From: Pseudomonas rhizophila
GTDB taxonomy: Bacteria; Pseudomonadota; Gammaproteobacteria; Pseudomonadales; Pseudomonadaceae
Reading direction: 5' to 3'
Assembly (NCBI RefSeq): GCF_003033885.1
Contig: NZ_CP024081.1
Span: 328,232 to 392,231, forward strand
Length of the DNA: 64,000 bases
In this document: positions 21,896 through 30,656 of the stretch, piece after piece
How positions within the stretch are numbered: the first letter of the stretch is position 1
Layout of the letters: each line of letters starts with the position of its first letter
Program-made: the position numbers and the translations under genes
Notes under the pieces: model-generated
Database searches by the model: none
What the model was told of the DNA's origin: nothing
What the model saw: only the letters and a program-made list of their open reading frames with translations

Positions 21896-22626
21896 GTACC
21901 GGTCAATCTCCCCGCGCCTGGCTTGAGCAACAGCCCTTGCAGGCATCCGAGCAGCTCTACGCCATTTTCAGCAGCGCCAGCACCGCCGGGCCGCTGATGG
22001 CCTGGAGGCGTTCGATGACGGTGGCGCCCAGCCCGATCTGGGCCGATACGCCTTACGCCGACTGGGAAACGGTCATGCCCTATGTCGGAGCTGTCGCCCC
22101 GGACAGCGAGTTTCTTGACTGGGTCGCGACGACCGACTCGCTTGATTGGGGCTGGCTGGCGGTGACCGCTTGCAGCCAGCAAAGCCTTGCCGAACATCTG
22201 CGTGGGCTCACCCAGGTTCTGCTGCCCGGTGGCAAGTCGGTTTTTTTCCGCTTTTGGGATGGGCGTTTTATCCAGCCGATCCTGCGATCGGATGCGGTGG
22301 AGGTCAGCCAGCTGTTGCCCGCCATCAGCCGTTGCCTGATCAACGGTCGGTCTTTCGAGATCCCGGGAAATGCCCTGCGCCCGGCCCGGGCGTTCCCCTG
22401 GTGGGAAGTGCCTGCGCTGTTGTTGCAGGAACTGGCCGGGGATACGACGGACTGTCTGCTCAATAACCTGCTCAAGTGGTTGAGCGAAGAGCATCCGTAT
22501 CTGTTCGAACAGGCCGACGAAAGCATCCTGCGCTGCAAGATCAGGCATTTTCTTGGGGCGCCAGGGATGGTCCATGGGCCAAAAGCCCCCCTGCAAGAAT
22601 ACTTGATGCAGGAGTTGGGCAGATGA
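21892..22626 (+). CDS. DUF4123 type VI effector adaptor (244 aa)
   Basis: DUF4123 proteins act as chaperone-adaptors that load a specific effector onto VgrG. The ATG at 21892 overlaps the vgrG stop (ATGA), so the two are translationally coupled. The N-terminal part has the family pattern (LYAIFSSASTAGPLMAWRRS, then WADTPYADWETVMPYVGAV), followed by DWGWLAVTACSQQSLAEHLR and FFRFWDGRFIQPILRSD, where the Trp/Arg-rich core is typical. Normally an effector gene follows at once; here rlmJ begins 94 bases later with no open frame between. The cognate effector is therefore missing, encoded elsewhere, or the adaptor serves a VgrG-fused activity. Confidence 0.82.
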   Translation: MSTGQSPRAWLEQQPLQASEQLYAIFSSASTAGPLMAWRRSMTVAPSPIWADTPYADWETVMPYVGAVAPDSEFLDWVATTDSLDWGWLAVTACSQQSLAEHLRGLTQVLLPGGKSVFFRFWDGRFIQPILRSDAVEVSQLLPAISRCLINGRSFEIPGNALRPARAFPWWEVPALLLQELAGDTTDCLLNNLLKWLSEEHPYLFEQADESILRCKIRHFLGAPGMVHGPKAPLQEYLMQELGR

Positions 22627-22720
22627 CCACCGGGTGTGGTCACGGCCCTTCCGTTCGGCTGCGACCCCCTGACGTTGGGCGCGCTTCAAGGTAAACTCCT
22701 CGGCCTTCGCAGGAGCCGCC

Positions 22721-23560
22721 ATGAATTATCGCCACGCCTTCCACGCCGGCAATCACGCCGATGTGTTCAAACACCTGACCTTGACCCGTCTCATCGCTTT
22801 GATGTCGCGCAAGGAGCAGCCCTTCGCCTATCTCGATACCCATGCGGGCATCGGTCTGTACGACTTGCAGGGCGATCAGGCCAATCGTACCGGCGAATAC
22901 CTTGAAGGCATCGCGCGGTTGTGGGGCCAGGAGGATCTGCCCGCGCTGACCGCCGACTACATGAAAGTGCTGCATGAAATGAACCCGGACGGGCAGTTGC
23001 GTTACTACCCGGGGTCACCGGAACTGGCGCGGCGCCTGACCCGTCCGCAGGATCGGGTACTTCTGAACGAAAAACATCCAGAAGACGGTGTGCTGCTCAA
23101 GGACAACATGAAAGGCGATCGTCGCGTGGCGGTGCACCTGGGCGAAGGCTGGCATGTGCCCCGGGCGCTGCTGCCGGTGGCGGAAAAGCGCGGCCTGATG
23201 TTGATCGATCCGCCCTTTGAGCAGCTTGATGAGATGCAACGCTGCGCCGCGTCACTCAAGGAGGCCATCGGCCGGATGCGCCAGACAGTGGCAGCAATCT
23301 GGTACCCGGTGAAAGACCAGCGGATGTTGCGCCGTTTCTACCAGGACCTGGCCGGCACCGGTGCGCCGAAATTGTTGCGAGTGGAATTGCTGGTGCATCC
23401 GCTGGCCACGCCCAATAGCCTGAACGGCTCCGGCTTGGCGATTGCCAATCCGCCATGGGGGCTGGAGGAGGAATTGCGCGAGCTGCTGCCTTGGTTGTCG
23501 AAGAAGCTTGGGCAGACCCAGGGCGGCTGGCAGATGGATTGGTTGATCGCTGAAAGCTGA
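22721..23560 (+). CDS. rlmJ: 23S rRNA (adenine2030-N6)-methyltransferase RlmJ (279 aa)
   Basis: RlmJ methylates A2030 of 23S rRNA before ribosome assembly, using S-adenosylmethionine. It begins MNYRHAFHAGNHADVFKHL, the family signature, and has the SAM-site region FAYLDTHAGIGLYDLQG and the catalytic DPPFEQ loop (LMLIDPPFEQLDEM, an N6-adenine (D/N)PP motif). A second conserved end is NPPWGLEEELRELLPWL. Length agrees with E. coli RlmJ (280). AGGAG at 22711-22715 supports the start. A housekeeping gene, monocistronic here, followed by a REP element. Confidence 0.95.
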   Translation: MNYRHAFHAGNHADVFKHLTLTRLIALMSRKEQPFAYLDTHAGIGLYDLQGDQANRTGEYLEGIARLWGQEDLPALTADYMKVLHEMNPDGQLRYYPGSPELARRLTRPQDRVLLNEKHPEDGVLLKDNMKGDRRVAVHLGEGWHVPRALLPVAEKRGLMLIDPPFEQLDEMQRCAASLKEAIGRMRQTVAAIWYPVKDQRMLRRFYQDLAGTGAPKLLRVELLVHPLATPNSLNGSGLAIANPPWGLEEELRELLPWLSKKLGQTQGGWQMDWLIAES

Positions 23561-23591
23561 TCAGATGCATTGATACCGTCTGATAGGGCGC

Positions 23592-23660
23592 CTTCGCGAG
23601 CAAGCCCGCTCCCACATTGGTCAGACTCAGAACCATGTGGGAGCGGGCTTGCTCGCGAAG
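23592..23660. repeat. Short REP-type inverted repeat, family C variant
   Basis: CTTCGCGAGCAAGCCCGCTC and its reverse complement lie 23 bases apart or less, giving a compact hairpin of 69 bases. It separates the converging rlmJ and msrA genes and could stop transcription from both sides. Confidence 0.85.
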
Positions 23661-23678
23661 CTTTTCAGCGGCAAAAAG

Positions 23679-24326
23679 TCAGATCGGGCAAGTCACGCCC
23701 GTACCGCCAATTCCGCAATAACCTTCAGGGTTCTTCGCCAGGTATTGCTGGTGATAGGCCTCGGCGAAGAAGAACGTCGGGGCTTCTTCGATTTCGGTGG
23801 TAATGACGCCTTTGCCGGCCTTGGTCAATTCAGCCTGAAATACTTGCGCGCTGTGCTTGGCGGCAGCCAGTTGGGTTGGGTTGGTGGCATAGATCACCGA
23901 GCGGTACTGGGTGCCGATGTCATTGCCCTGGCGCATGCCCTGGGTCGGATTGTGCAGCTCCCAGAACATCTTCAGAAGCTGCTCGTAGCTGACTTTTTCT
24001 GGCTCGTAGACCACCAGGACCACTTCGCTGTGGCCGGTAAGGCCCGAGCAGACTTCTTCGTACGTCGGGTTCGGCGTAAAGCCACCGGCGTAACCCACCG
24101 CTGTACTGACCACGCCTTCGCGCTGCCAGAACTTGCGTTCCGCGCCCCAGAAACAGCCCAGGCCGAAGATCGCGAAATCCACGTCCATGGCAAACGGACC
24201 CAGCAGCGGCGCATCGTGGACGAAGTGTTTTTCCGGCACGGTCATTGGGGTTTCGCGGCCAGGCAGAGCTTGTTCTTGAGTAGGGAGCACGTTTTTGTTC
24301 ACCAGGATTTCCGAGCGCAAGACCAT
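23679..24326 (-). CDS. msrA: Peptide-methionine (S)-S-oxide reductase MsrA (215 aa)
   Basis: Repairs oxidised methionine in proteins, with thioredoxin as electron source. The catalytic Cys is in [16 protein letters not shown]; other family blocks are [50 protein letters not shown] and the tail [17 protein letters not shown] with resolving Cys. Two ATGs are adjacent at 24329 and 24326; the second is better spaced from AGGA. N-terminal lead [14 protein letters not shown] is usual for the E. coli-type enzyme. The gene lies downstream of dipA on the same strand with a gap of 79 bases. Confidence 0.95.
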   Translation of the reverse strand: MVLRSEILVNKNVLPTQEQALPGRETPMTVPEKHFVHDAPLLGPFAMDVDFAIFGLGCFWGAERKFWQREGVVSTAVGYAGGFTPNPTYEEVCSGLTGHSEVVLVVYEPEKVSYEQLLKMFWELHNPTQGMRQGNDIGTQYRSVIYATNPTQLAAAKHSAQVFQAELTKAGKGVITTEIEEAPTFFFAEAYHQQYLAKNPEGYCGIGGTGVTCPI

Positions 24327-24405
24327 CATCAGTCCTCTCAGTCAGATTGAGTTGAGCGAATGTAAGCAATGAGACCGTCAGTGTGCCCGAGTGTTACACC
24401 GCTTG

Positions 24406-27099
24406 TCAGGCAATTGGGCCGCGCGGATAACGCTTGAGCTTCTCGATCAGCTCCGCGCCGGGGATCGGTCGGTCGAACAGGTAGCCCTGGCCGACGTCGC
24501 AGCGGTGGCGCCGCAGGAACGCCAGTTGCTGTGCGGTTTCGATACCTTCGGCCACCACCTTGAGTTTCAGGTTGTGGGCCATGGCGATCACCGCGGAAGT
24601 GATTTCCATGTCGTCCTGGTTGTCCGGAATCTCGTGGATGAAGCTGCGATCGATCTTGATGATGTCGATCGGGAATTTTTTCAGGTAACTCAGGGATGAG
24701 TAACCGGTGCCGAAGTCGTCCATGGCCAGGGTCAGGCCCAGGCGCTTGAGTTGGTCGAGCTGCAGGTGGGTGTCTTCGGTGGCCTCCAGCAGCAGACCTT
24801 CGGTCAGTTCCAGTTCCAGCAGGCGGGCCGGCAGTTGTTCTTCCTTGAGGATGCTGGCGATCGAGGCGACCAGGTCCGGGTCGGAGAACTGCTTGGGCGA
24901 GAGGTTGATCGCCACTTGCAGGTTGCCCAGGCCAGCGGCGGTCAATTGCTTGCTCATGCGGCATGCCTGACGGGCGATCCATTTGCCGATGGGGATGATC
25001 AGGCCGGTTTCTTCGGCCACGCTGATGAACTGGTCCGGGCGAATCATGCCCTTCTCGGGATGGTTCCAGCGCAGCAGCGCCTCCATGCCCAGCAAGCGAC
25101 CGCTGCGCAGGCACAGTTTTGGCTGGTAGAACACGTCCAGCTCGTTCTGGGTCAAGGCGCGGCGCAGGTTGTTTTCCACGAACAACTTGTAGCTGGCCTC
25201 GGCGTTCAGCGCCTCGGTGAATACCTGGACCTGATGCTTGCCGTTGGCTTTGGCCTTGTGCAGGGCGAGTCCGGCGTTGCGCATCAGGGTCTGGGGGTCG
25301 CGGCCGTGCAGTGGCGCGCAGGCCAGGCCCACGGAGCCGGTCACGCTGATCAGTTGGTTATCGACGAACATCGGCTTGTCGAGCGTCATCAGCAACTGGC
25401 TGGCGATCTGCTGCCCGGCCTCCAGGTCGGTGTCGTCCAGCAGTACGGCGAATTCATTACTGGCGAACCGTGCCAGGCTGCCGCTGGGGCTCAGGCTGTT
25501 GCGCAGGCGGCGGGCCAGGCTGATCAGCAGCTTGTCGCCGGTCTGATGGCCGAGGCTGTCATTGATGCGCTTGAAGTTGTCGATGTCCACCAGCAACAGG
25601 CTGATGGGCGAATCGCTGTCCCGGGCAAAGCGCTCATCGAGGTTGCGGATGAACGCCGGGCGGTTGCCCAGGTTGGTCAGGTTGTCGGTGTAGGCCAGGC
25701 GCTCGATGCGCTGCTGGGCCAGTTTGGTCTGGGTGATGTCTTCGTAAATGCCGATGTAGTGGGTCAGTTCACGGTTATCGCCATAGACCTTGGAAATCGA
25801 CAATTGGCCCCAGTAGGGTTCCAGATTCTTGCGTCGGCTCTTGAATTCACCTTGCCAGCTATTGCTCTGGGCGAGGGCCGACGGTGCATCGAACAGCAGC
25901 TCGCTGAGGTTTTCCAGGGCCGGTAGTTCCGACAGTCGCTGGCCGTGGACTTCCTCGGTGGAATATTGGGTGATGGCGGTGAAGCTGGGGTTGACGTATT
26001 CCACCACGCCGTCGCAATTGACCAGCAGGAACGCGTTGGCGCTCTGCTCCACGGCGCGCTGGAACAAGTGCAGGGCGTTGGTGGCGGTCCGGCGGTTGTG
26101 GTTGTTGATGACCTGGGCGAACTGGTCAGCCAGTTCACCGGCAAAGGCGATCTCGTCGGACTGCCAGGCGCGGGTGACGCCTATCTGCTCCAGGCACAGT
26201 ACGCCCACCACCTGGCCGTCGATACGAACGCTGGCGTCGAGCATGGCGTTGACTTCGCGGGTGCGCAGGCTTGCGGCCATTTCCCGGGTACGCGGGTCGC
26301 GCATCGCATTGTGCGCGTCGATGGCGCGGCAGGTCTGCAGCGCCTCCATGTAGTCAGGAAACTCGTTGGCGTTGATCACGTCCGGCAGAAAGTAGTCTTG
26401 GGAGGCGCGGTTATAAGCCGAAATCGGCACCAACTGGCCATCTTCCAGGTTCCAGATGCTGGCGCAATCAATCTGGTAGATGTCGCAGGCGCTGCGGGTG
26501 ATGAGCTCGGCGGCTTCCTGCAGGGAATTGTTGGCGCTGTAGCGCTGGCGGGTCAGCAGCAGGATCAGGTCCTGCTGGGCGCGCACCCGGTCCAGGTGTT
26601 GCAGCTGCTCCTGCTGGGCGCGCTGGTTCAGTTCCAGGGCAATTTGCAGGCGCGAGTTTTGAGTTTCCAGGTCCAGGGCCGGCATCGACGGCTCGCTTGC
26701 CAGCAAATCGTCCACGGCCAGCAGGTAGCCGCGTAGTAGATGGCGATTGTGCTGTTTATAGGGCTCGCCCATTTCCAGCATATTCATGGCGCCCTTGGCG
26801 GTGTGGAGCGTGTAGCGGATCAGGTAATGCGGGGCCTGGGCCAACTGCTGCTGGATCGCATCGTGGAGTTGATAGCGCGCTTCGGGCTCCATCAGGCTGG
26901 CGTAGGGCGAACTGACCAGCGAGCAAAGCTCGACGGCCGGCAGACCGAAGTAACGCTCGCAGTTGGGGTCGAGGAACAGCAGCGCCCAGCTTGCTTCATT
27001 CAGCCGTTCGAAACGCAGCATGCCGAGCCGCGAGGGCACCGGTAACTGCGTCACTACCTCGGCCGCCATACGGCTGGCGGCATCGGGTTGGCTTTTCAT
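24406..27099 (-). CDS. dipA: Cyclic-di-GMP phosphodiesterase DipA-like, PAS-GAF-PAS-GGDEF-EAL (897 aa)
   Basis: Probably degrades cyclic di-GMP and so favours dispersal and motility. There is no membrane segment, so it is cytoplasmic. A PAS-like domain comes first (about 20-130), then a GAF domain (about 190-335), a PAS domain (about 345-460, FLLVNCDGVVEYVNPSFTAI), GGDEF (about 465-630) and EAL (about 635-890). The GGDEF signature reads RFASNEF, so cyclase activity is unlikely. The EAL part is intact: GMEALLRW, INLSPKQF, LELTEGLLLE, MDDFGTGYSSLSYLKKFPID, IKIDRSFI and VVAEGIET. Size, domain order, the ASNEF change and position next to aceF and msrA match P. aeruginosa DipA (PA5017), as remembered. 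Confidence 0.9.
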   Translation of the reverse strand: MKSQPDAASRMAAEVVTQLPVPSRLGMLRFERLNEASWALLFLDPNCERYFGLPAVELCSLVSSPYASLMEPEARYQLHDAIQQQLAQAPHYLIRYTLHTAKGAMNMLEMGEPYKQHNRHLLRGYLLAVDDLLASEPSMPALDLETQNSRLQIALELNQRAQQEQLQHLDRVRAQQDLILLLTRQRYSANNSLQEAAELITRSACDIYQIDCASIWNLEDGQLVPISAYNRASQDYFLPDVINANEFPDYMEALQTCRAIDAHNAMRDPRTREMAASLRTREVNAMLDASVRIDGQVVGVLCLEQIGVTRAWQSDEIAFAGELADQFAQVINNHNRRTATNALHLFQRAVEQSANAFLLVNCDGVVEYVNPSFTAITQYSTEEVHGQRLSELPALENLSELLFDAPSALAQSNSWQGEFKSRRKNLEPYWGQLSISKVYGDNRELTHYIGIYEDITQTKLAQQRIERLAYTDNLTNLGNRPAFIRNLDERFARDSDSPISLLLVDIDNFKRINDSLGHQTGDKLLISLARRLRNSLSPSGSLARFASNEFAVLLDDTDLEAGQQIASQLLMTLDKPMFVDNQLISVTGSVGLACAPLHGRDPQTLMRNAGLALHKAKANGKHQVQVFTEALNAEASYKLFVENNLRRALTQNELDVFYQPKLCLRSGRLLGMEALLRWNHPEKGMIRPDQFISVAEETGLIIPIGKWIARQACRMSKQLTAAGLGNLQVAINLSPKQFSDPDLVASIASILKEEQLPARLLELELTEGLLLEATEDTHLQLDQLKRLGLTLAMDDFGTGYSSLSYLKKFPIDIIKIDRSFIHEIPDNQDDMEITSAVIAMAHNLKLKVVAEGIETAQQLAFLRRHRCDVGQGYLFDRPIPGAELIEKLKRYPRGPIA

Positions 27100-27293
27100 G
27101 GGGAAACTCGCTTCGAAAATGCTGATCGCGCCGGGCTGACGCCCTCGTTATTACGGACTGCCGCAAGGTTGCATCATTGCGGCACTGGCTGACAAGAGAG
27201 ATGAAGGCCAAGTGCTATAAACCTTTTATCGGCCGACGAAGGGATTTCTCCAGTCGCCCGCCGATCAGACGGCATGGGTGGTTATACCACCCG

Positions 27294-28691
27294 TCAGCGC
27301 AGCGGGATATCTACTGTCTGTAATGGGCTGCCATCACGATCGTGAAACGTGACCTGAACGCTCTGCGCCGTGACTTTCAGGTGGGCGAAGTTGTCCTGGC
27401 TGATGACCTTGCCGCTCAACCCATAGCGATAGTCCCCGCTGGGCGTCCGAGCCATGGCATCACCAAAAATAAAACTCGCGGCGCTGGCATAAGGAAGCAG
27501 TTTGCTGTTGCAAAACGGCGAGGAAACGATGGTATGTACCTCGAAGTCAGGGTCCTGGCTGTGACTCAGGCGACTGGTGAGAGAGCCATGGACGTCGCCG
27601 GACACGAAAATAACGTTCTTGATCCGATGGCGGCGAACGGTTTCCAGCAGGCGCAGACGCTGTTCCGGGAAGGCCTGCCAGGCGTCCGAGGTATTGAGCT
27701 TGCGGTCCGGGTAGAACATCACGCCGGTCACGATGAACTTGACCCGCGCCGGACTGTTGACCAGCCATTTGATCAGCGATCGTTCCTGCGCTTGATCCAG
27801 GATACGTCGATCATCCGGCGATAGATTGCGCTGGGTCCGACTGTCGGTGACGAACCATTCGATATCGCCGTGAGCGAACTGATACCAACATTGTCTCAAT
27901 GGTTTGCTTAATGTTCCGTCACTTAACAGTTCATGTGCCGGACTATGGCTGGCTTGATAAAGCGCATAGGCGTCCATGGCATTGGCATAAAAGTTTTCGT
28001 CGCCTTTTTTCTTGCTGGCAGGCCAATTATCTTTGATTTCATGATCGTCGAGAATCATGTAGCTCGGTGTTCCCGCTATCAACTTTCTAATATGCGGCTG
28101 GGAAAAGGCGGTGCGGTATTTGAAAAGAATATCCTTTGGGTTCCGGTCCGGGGCGACAATATTCAAATCGTCTAGATAAACCTGGTCGCCGGTCATCACT
28201 ACAGCACTGATCGGCGGGTCGGCCTGGGCCACGATGCGGTTGATGCCAGCGAAAGTCCGGTCGCCCAGTTCAGGTCTGGAGGGGACGCCGGCCGTCACCC
28301 GCAGGTAGCGGCAGGAACCCACGATATAGCTGCGCGGTGCACCGATTTTGCTGGACGGCGTGCGCATCTGGTAAATATCCCGAGGCCATTGCAGCGGCAG
28401 TTCCTGAACGGTTTCGATTGTATGAGTAGGGCTCAGGCGGCTGAACCAGCCGGCTTGGTATTCATAGGCGGTATCGGCTTGAAGGTTCTTCAATACGATG
28501 ACATCGGACATGTCGCGGTAAGCATGCAACTGAACAAAGTGTCCTTTCGACCAGATTGAATCTCCCTGGCGCCGGTAACGGATGGCGGCAAATACCAGGC
28601 TGTTCTTATCGTTATCCCCTCGCAGGAATATCCGCGTGTGATGAGGTGTCGTGTGGCCGACAATAGGGCCAACAGTGGGTTTGAACATCAT
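27294..28691 (-). CDS. PhoD-like metallophosphatase family protein (about 465 aa)
   Basis: A member of the alkaline phosphatase D / PhoD-like family, phosphoesterases with a Ca/Fe or similar metal centre. After an N-terminal beta domain (GPIVGHTTPHHTRIFLRG) the phosphatase core shows GSCRYL, MTGDQVYLDDL, YMILDDHEIKDNWPAS, VTDSRTQRNLSP and FVSGDVHGSLTSRL. Unlike secreted PhoD it has no Tat or Sec signal, so it should be cytoplasmic or exported otherwise; the substrate is unknown. The start is uncertain: ATGs at 28691 and 28688, with GGA upstream, begin right at the conserved domain, while a longer frame reaches 28766 without a clear ribosome site. It is inserted between dipA and aceF relative to the PAO1 order I remember. 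Confidence 0.78.
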   Translation of the reverse strand: MMFKPTVGPIVGHTTPHHTRIFLRGDNDKNSLVFAAIRYRRQGDSIWSKGHFVQLHAYRDMSDVIVLKNLQADTAYEYQAGWFSRLSPTHTIETVQELPLQWPRDIYQMRTPSSKIGAPRSYIVGSCRYLRVTAGVPSRPELGDRTFAGINRIVAQADPPISAVVMTGDQVYLDDLNIVAPDRNPKDILFKYRTAFSQPHIRKLIAGTPSYMILDDHEIKDNWPASKKKGDENFYANAMDAYALYQASHSPAHELLSDGTLSKPLRQCWYQFAHGDIEWFVTDSRTQRNLSPDDRRILDQAQERSLIKWLVNSPARVKFIVTGVMFYPDRKLNTSDAWQAFPEQRLRLLETVRRHRIKNVIFVSGDVHGSLTSRLSHSQDPDFEVHTIVSSPFCNSKLLPYASAASFIFGDAMARTPSGDYRYGLSGKVISQDNFAHLKVTAQSVQVTFHDRDGSPLQTVDIPLR

Positions 28692-28902
28692 TCGAGTCCA
28701 TTCGAAGTTAAAGTTTTTTAGGTAAGTAGTTAATGGCTTCCCTGAACTCATCCTAAAGCGATGCATGGGATAAATATTGATAGGAGAGGGGGCGCGTGTT
28801 GTGGGAAACGTCCAATAGATGACGTAGTCATCTAGGTGAAGTGCAGTAGGAAAGTTGGGCCCTGGAACGGGCTGCTCTGCAAGTTCGACTTTATTTCAGG
28901 CA

Positions 28903-28930
28903 AAAAAAAGCCCCGCCAAACGGGCGGGGT
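28903..28930 (-). terminator. Terminator of the aceEF operon
   Basis: On the minus strand CCCCGCC and GGCGGGG form a 7-bp stem with a 5-base loop, followed by eight T (A-run 28903-28910). It lies about 70 bases past the aceF stop. A second GC-rich hairpin (GGCCCTCC / GGAGGGCC, 28972-28991) lies between it and the stop. The rest of 28692-28998 shows no gene. Confidence 0.9.
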
Positions 28931-28998
28931 TGAGGTACGAGCGTGGCGCTCGGAAAACAGCGGTCCGAAGGGCCCTCCGTGGGGAGGGCCGCCCGGTG

Positions 28999-30645
28999 TT
29001 ACAGCAAGATGGTACGGATGTCGCCCAGCAGGTCGCTCAGACGCTTGGTGAAGCGTGCAGCGGCGGCGCCGTTGATCACACGGTGATCGTAGGACAGCGA
29101 CAGTGGCAGCATCAGCTTCGGCTGGAAGGCTTTACCGTCCCAGACGGGCTGGATGGTGGCTTTGGAGACTCCCAGGATCGCCACTTCCGGCGCGTTGACG
29201 ATCGGCGTGAAGCCGGTACCGCCAATGTGGCCGAGGCTGGAAATGGTGAAGCAGGCACCCTGCATGTCGTCGGCGGTGAGCTTTTTGCTCCGGGCTTTTT
29301 CGGCCAGGGCAGCGGCTTCGCCAGCCAGTTGCAGCAGGCTCTTCTGGTCGACGTTGCGGATGACCGGTACCAGCAGGCCTTCCGGGGTGTCGACGGCAAA
29401 CCCGATGTGCACGTATTTCTTGCGAATGACAGCCTTGCCGCTTGGGGCCAGCGAGCTGTTGAAGTCCGGCAATTCCTTGAGCAGGTGCGCACAGGCCTTG
29501 AGCAGCAGGGGCAGCACGGTCAGCTTGACGCCAGCCTTCTCGGCCACGGCTTTCTGCGCGACGCGGAAAGCTTCCAGTTCGGTGATGTCGGCCTGGTCGA
29601 ACTGAGTCACGTGCGGAATGTTCAGCCAGCTGCGATGCAGACTCGACGCGCCGATTTGCATCAGGCGAGTCATTGCCACTTCTTCGGTTTCGCCGAAGCG
29701 GCTGAAATCCACCGCCGGGATCGGCGGGATGCCCGCACCACCGCTAGCGCCTTCGGCCGGAGCGTTCTTGGCCTTCTGCATCATGGCCTTGACGTAAGTC
29801 TGCACGTCTTCTTTCAGCACGCGGCCATGTGGGCCGCTTGGGCTGACGGCGGACAGCTCGACACCAAATTCACGGGCCAGCTGACGCACCGCAGGGCCGG
29901 CATGCACCTTGGCACCGCTGGGTGCAGGTGTGGCGGCAGGAGCAGGAGCTGTCTCGGCCTTGGCGGCAGGCGCGGCAGCCGGCGCTGGAGCAGGAGCTGG
30001 AGCGGCTTCGGCCTTGGCGGCAGGCGCAGCAGCCTGGGCTGGGGCAGCAGGTGCCGCAGCACCGGCCACTTTCAGCTTCAGGATCAGGTCGCCGGTGCCC
30101 ACTTCGTCTTCCAGCTTGATCTCGACGCTTTCCACCACGCCGGCGGCCGGCGACGGGATTTCCATGCTGGCTTTGTCGGATTCCAGGGTGATCAGCGACT
30201 GGTCGGCTTCGACGGTGTCGCCGACCTTGACCAGCACTTCGATGATCTTGGCCTTGCCCGAGGAGCCAATGTCCGGAACATGAATGTCCTGGACCGTGGC
30301 AGCGGCAGGCGCGGCGGCAGGGGCGGGAGCCGCCTCGGCAACCGGTGCGGCGGCAGGCTTTTCAGCCGCCGCCGGGGCAGCAGGAGCCGCCGCCTCAGGC
30401 GCCGCAGCGGCGCCCTCGACTTCCAGCTCCAGCAGTTCGTCGCCTTCTTTCAGGCGATCGCCCAGCTTCACTTTCAGGCTTTTGACGATACCGGCCTTCG
30501 GCGCAGGCACTTCCATGCTGGCCTTGTCCGATTCAAGCGTCAGGATGCTCTGCTCGGCTTCGATACGGTCGCCGACCTTCACAAACAGTTCAATTACTTC
30601 ACCTTCACCGCTGCCGATGTCAGGTACGCGAATGAGTTCGCTCAC
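28999..30645 (-). CDS. aceF: Pyruvate dehydrogenase E2, dihydrolipoyl acetyltransferase (548 aa)
   Basis: E2 core of the pyruvate dehydrogenase complex: it carries acetyl groups on lipoyl arms and passes them to CoA. There are two lipoyl domains, with the lipoylated Lys in ESDKASMEVPAP (about 43) and ESDKASMEIPSP (about 160), each followed by a long Ala/Pro linker. The E1/E3-binding domain follows (AGPAVRQLAREFGVELSAVS). The catalytic domain ends with the His of SYDHRVINGAAAARFTKRL. Two lipoyl domains rather than the three of E. coli is usual for Pseudomonas. It starts 11 bases after the aceE stop and is followed by a terminator. Confidence 0.97.
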   Translation of the reverse strand: MSELIRVPDIGSGEGEVIELFVKVGDRIEAEQSILTLESDKASMEVPAPKAGIVKSLKVKLGDRLKEGDELLELEVEGAAAAPEAAAPAAPAAAEKPAAAPVAEAAPAPAAAPAAATVQDIHVPDIGSSGKAKIIEVLVKVGDTVEADQSLITLESDKASMEIPSPAAGVVESVEIKLEDEVGTGDLILKLKVAGAAAPAAPAQAAAPAAKAEAAPAPAPAPAAAPAAKAETAPAPAATPAPSGAKVHAGPAVRQLAREFGVELSAVSPSGPHGRVLKEDVQTYVKAMMQKAKNAPAEGASGGAGIPPIPAVDFSRFGETEEVAMTRLMQIGASSLHRSWLNIPHVTQFDQADITELEAFRVAQKAVAEKAGVKLTVLPLLLKACAHLLKELPDFNSSLAPSGKAVIRKKYVHIGFAVDTPEGLLVPVIRNVDQKSLLQLAGEAAALAEKARSKKLTADDMQGACFTISSLGHIGGTGFTPIVNAPEVAILGVSKATIQPVWDGKAFQPKLMLPLSLSYDHRVINGAAAARFTKRLSDLLGDIRTILL

Positions 30646-30656
30646 GGAAATTCTCC

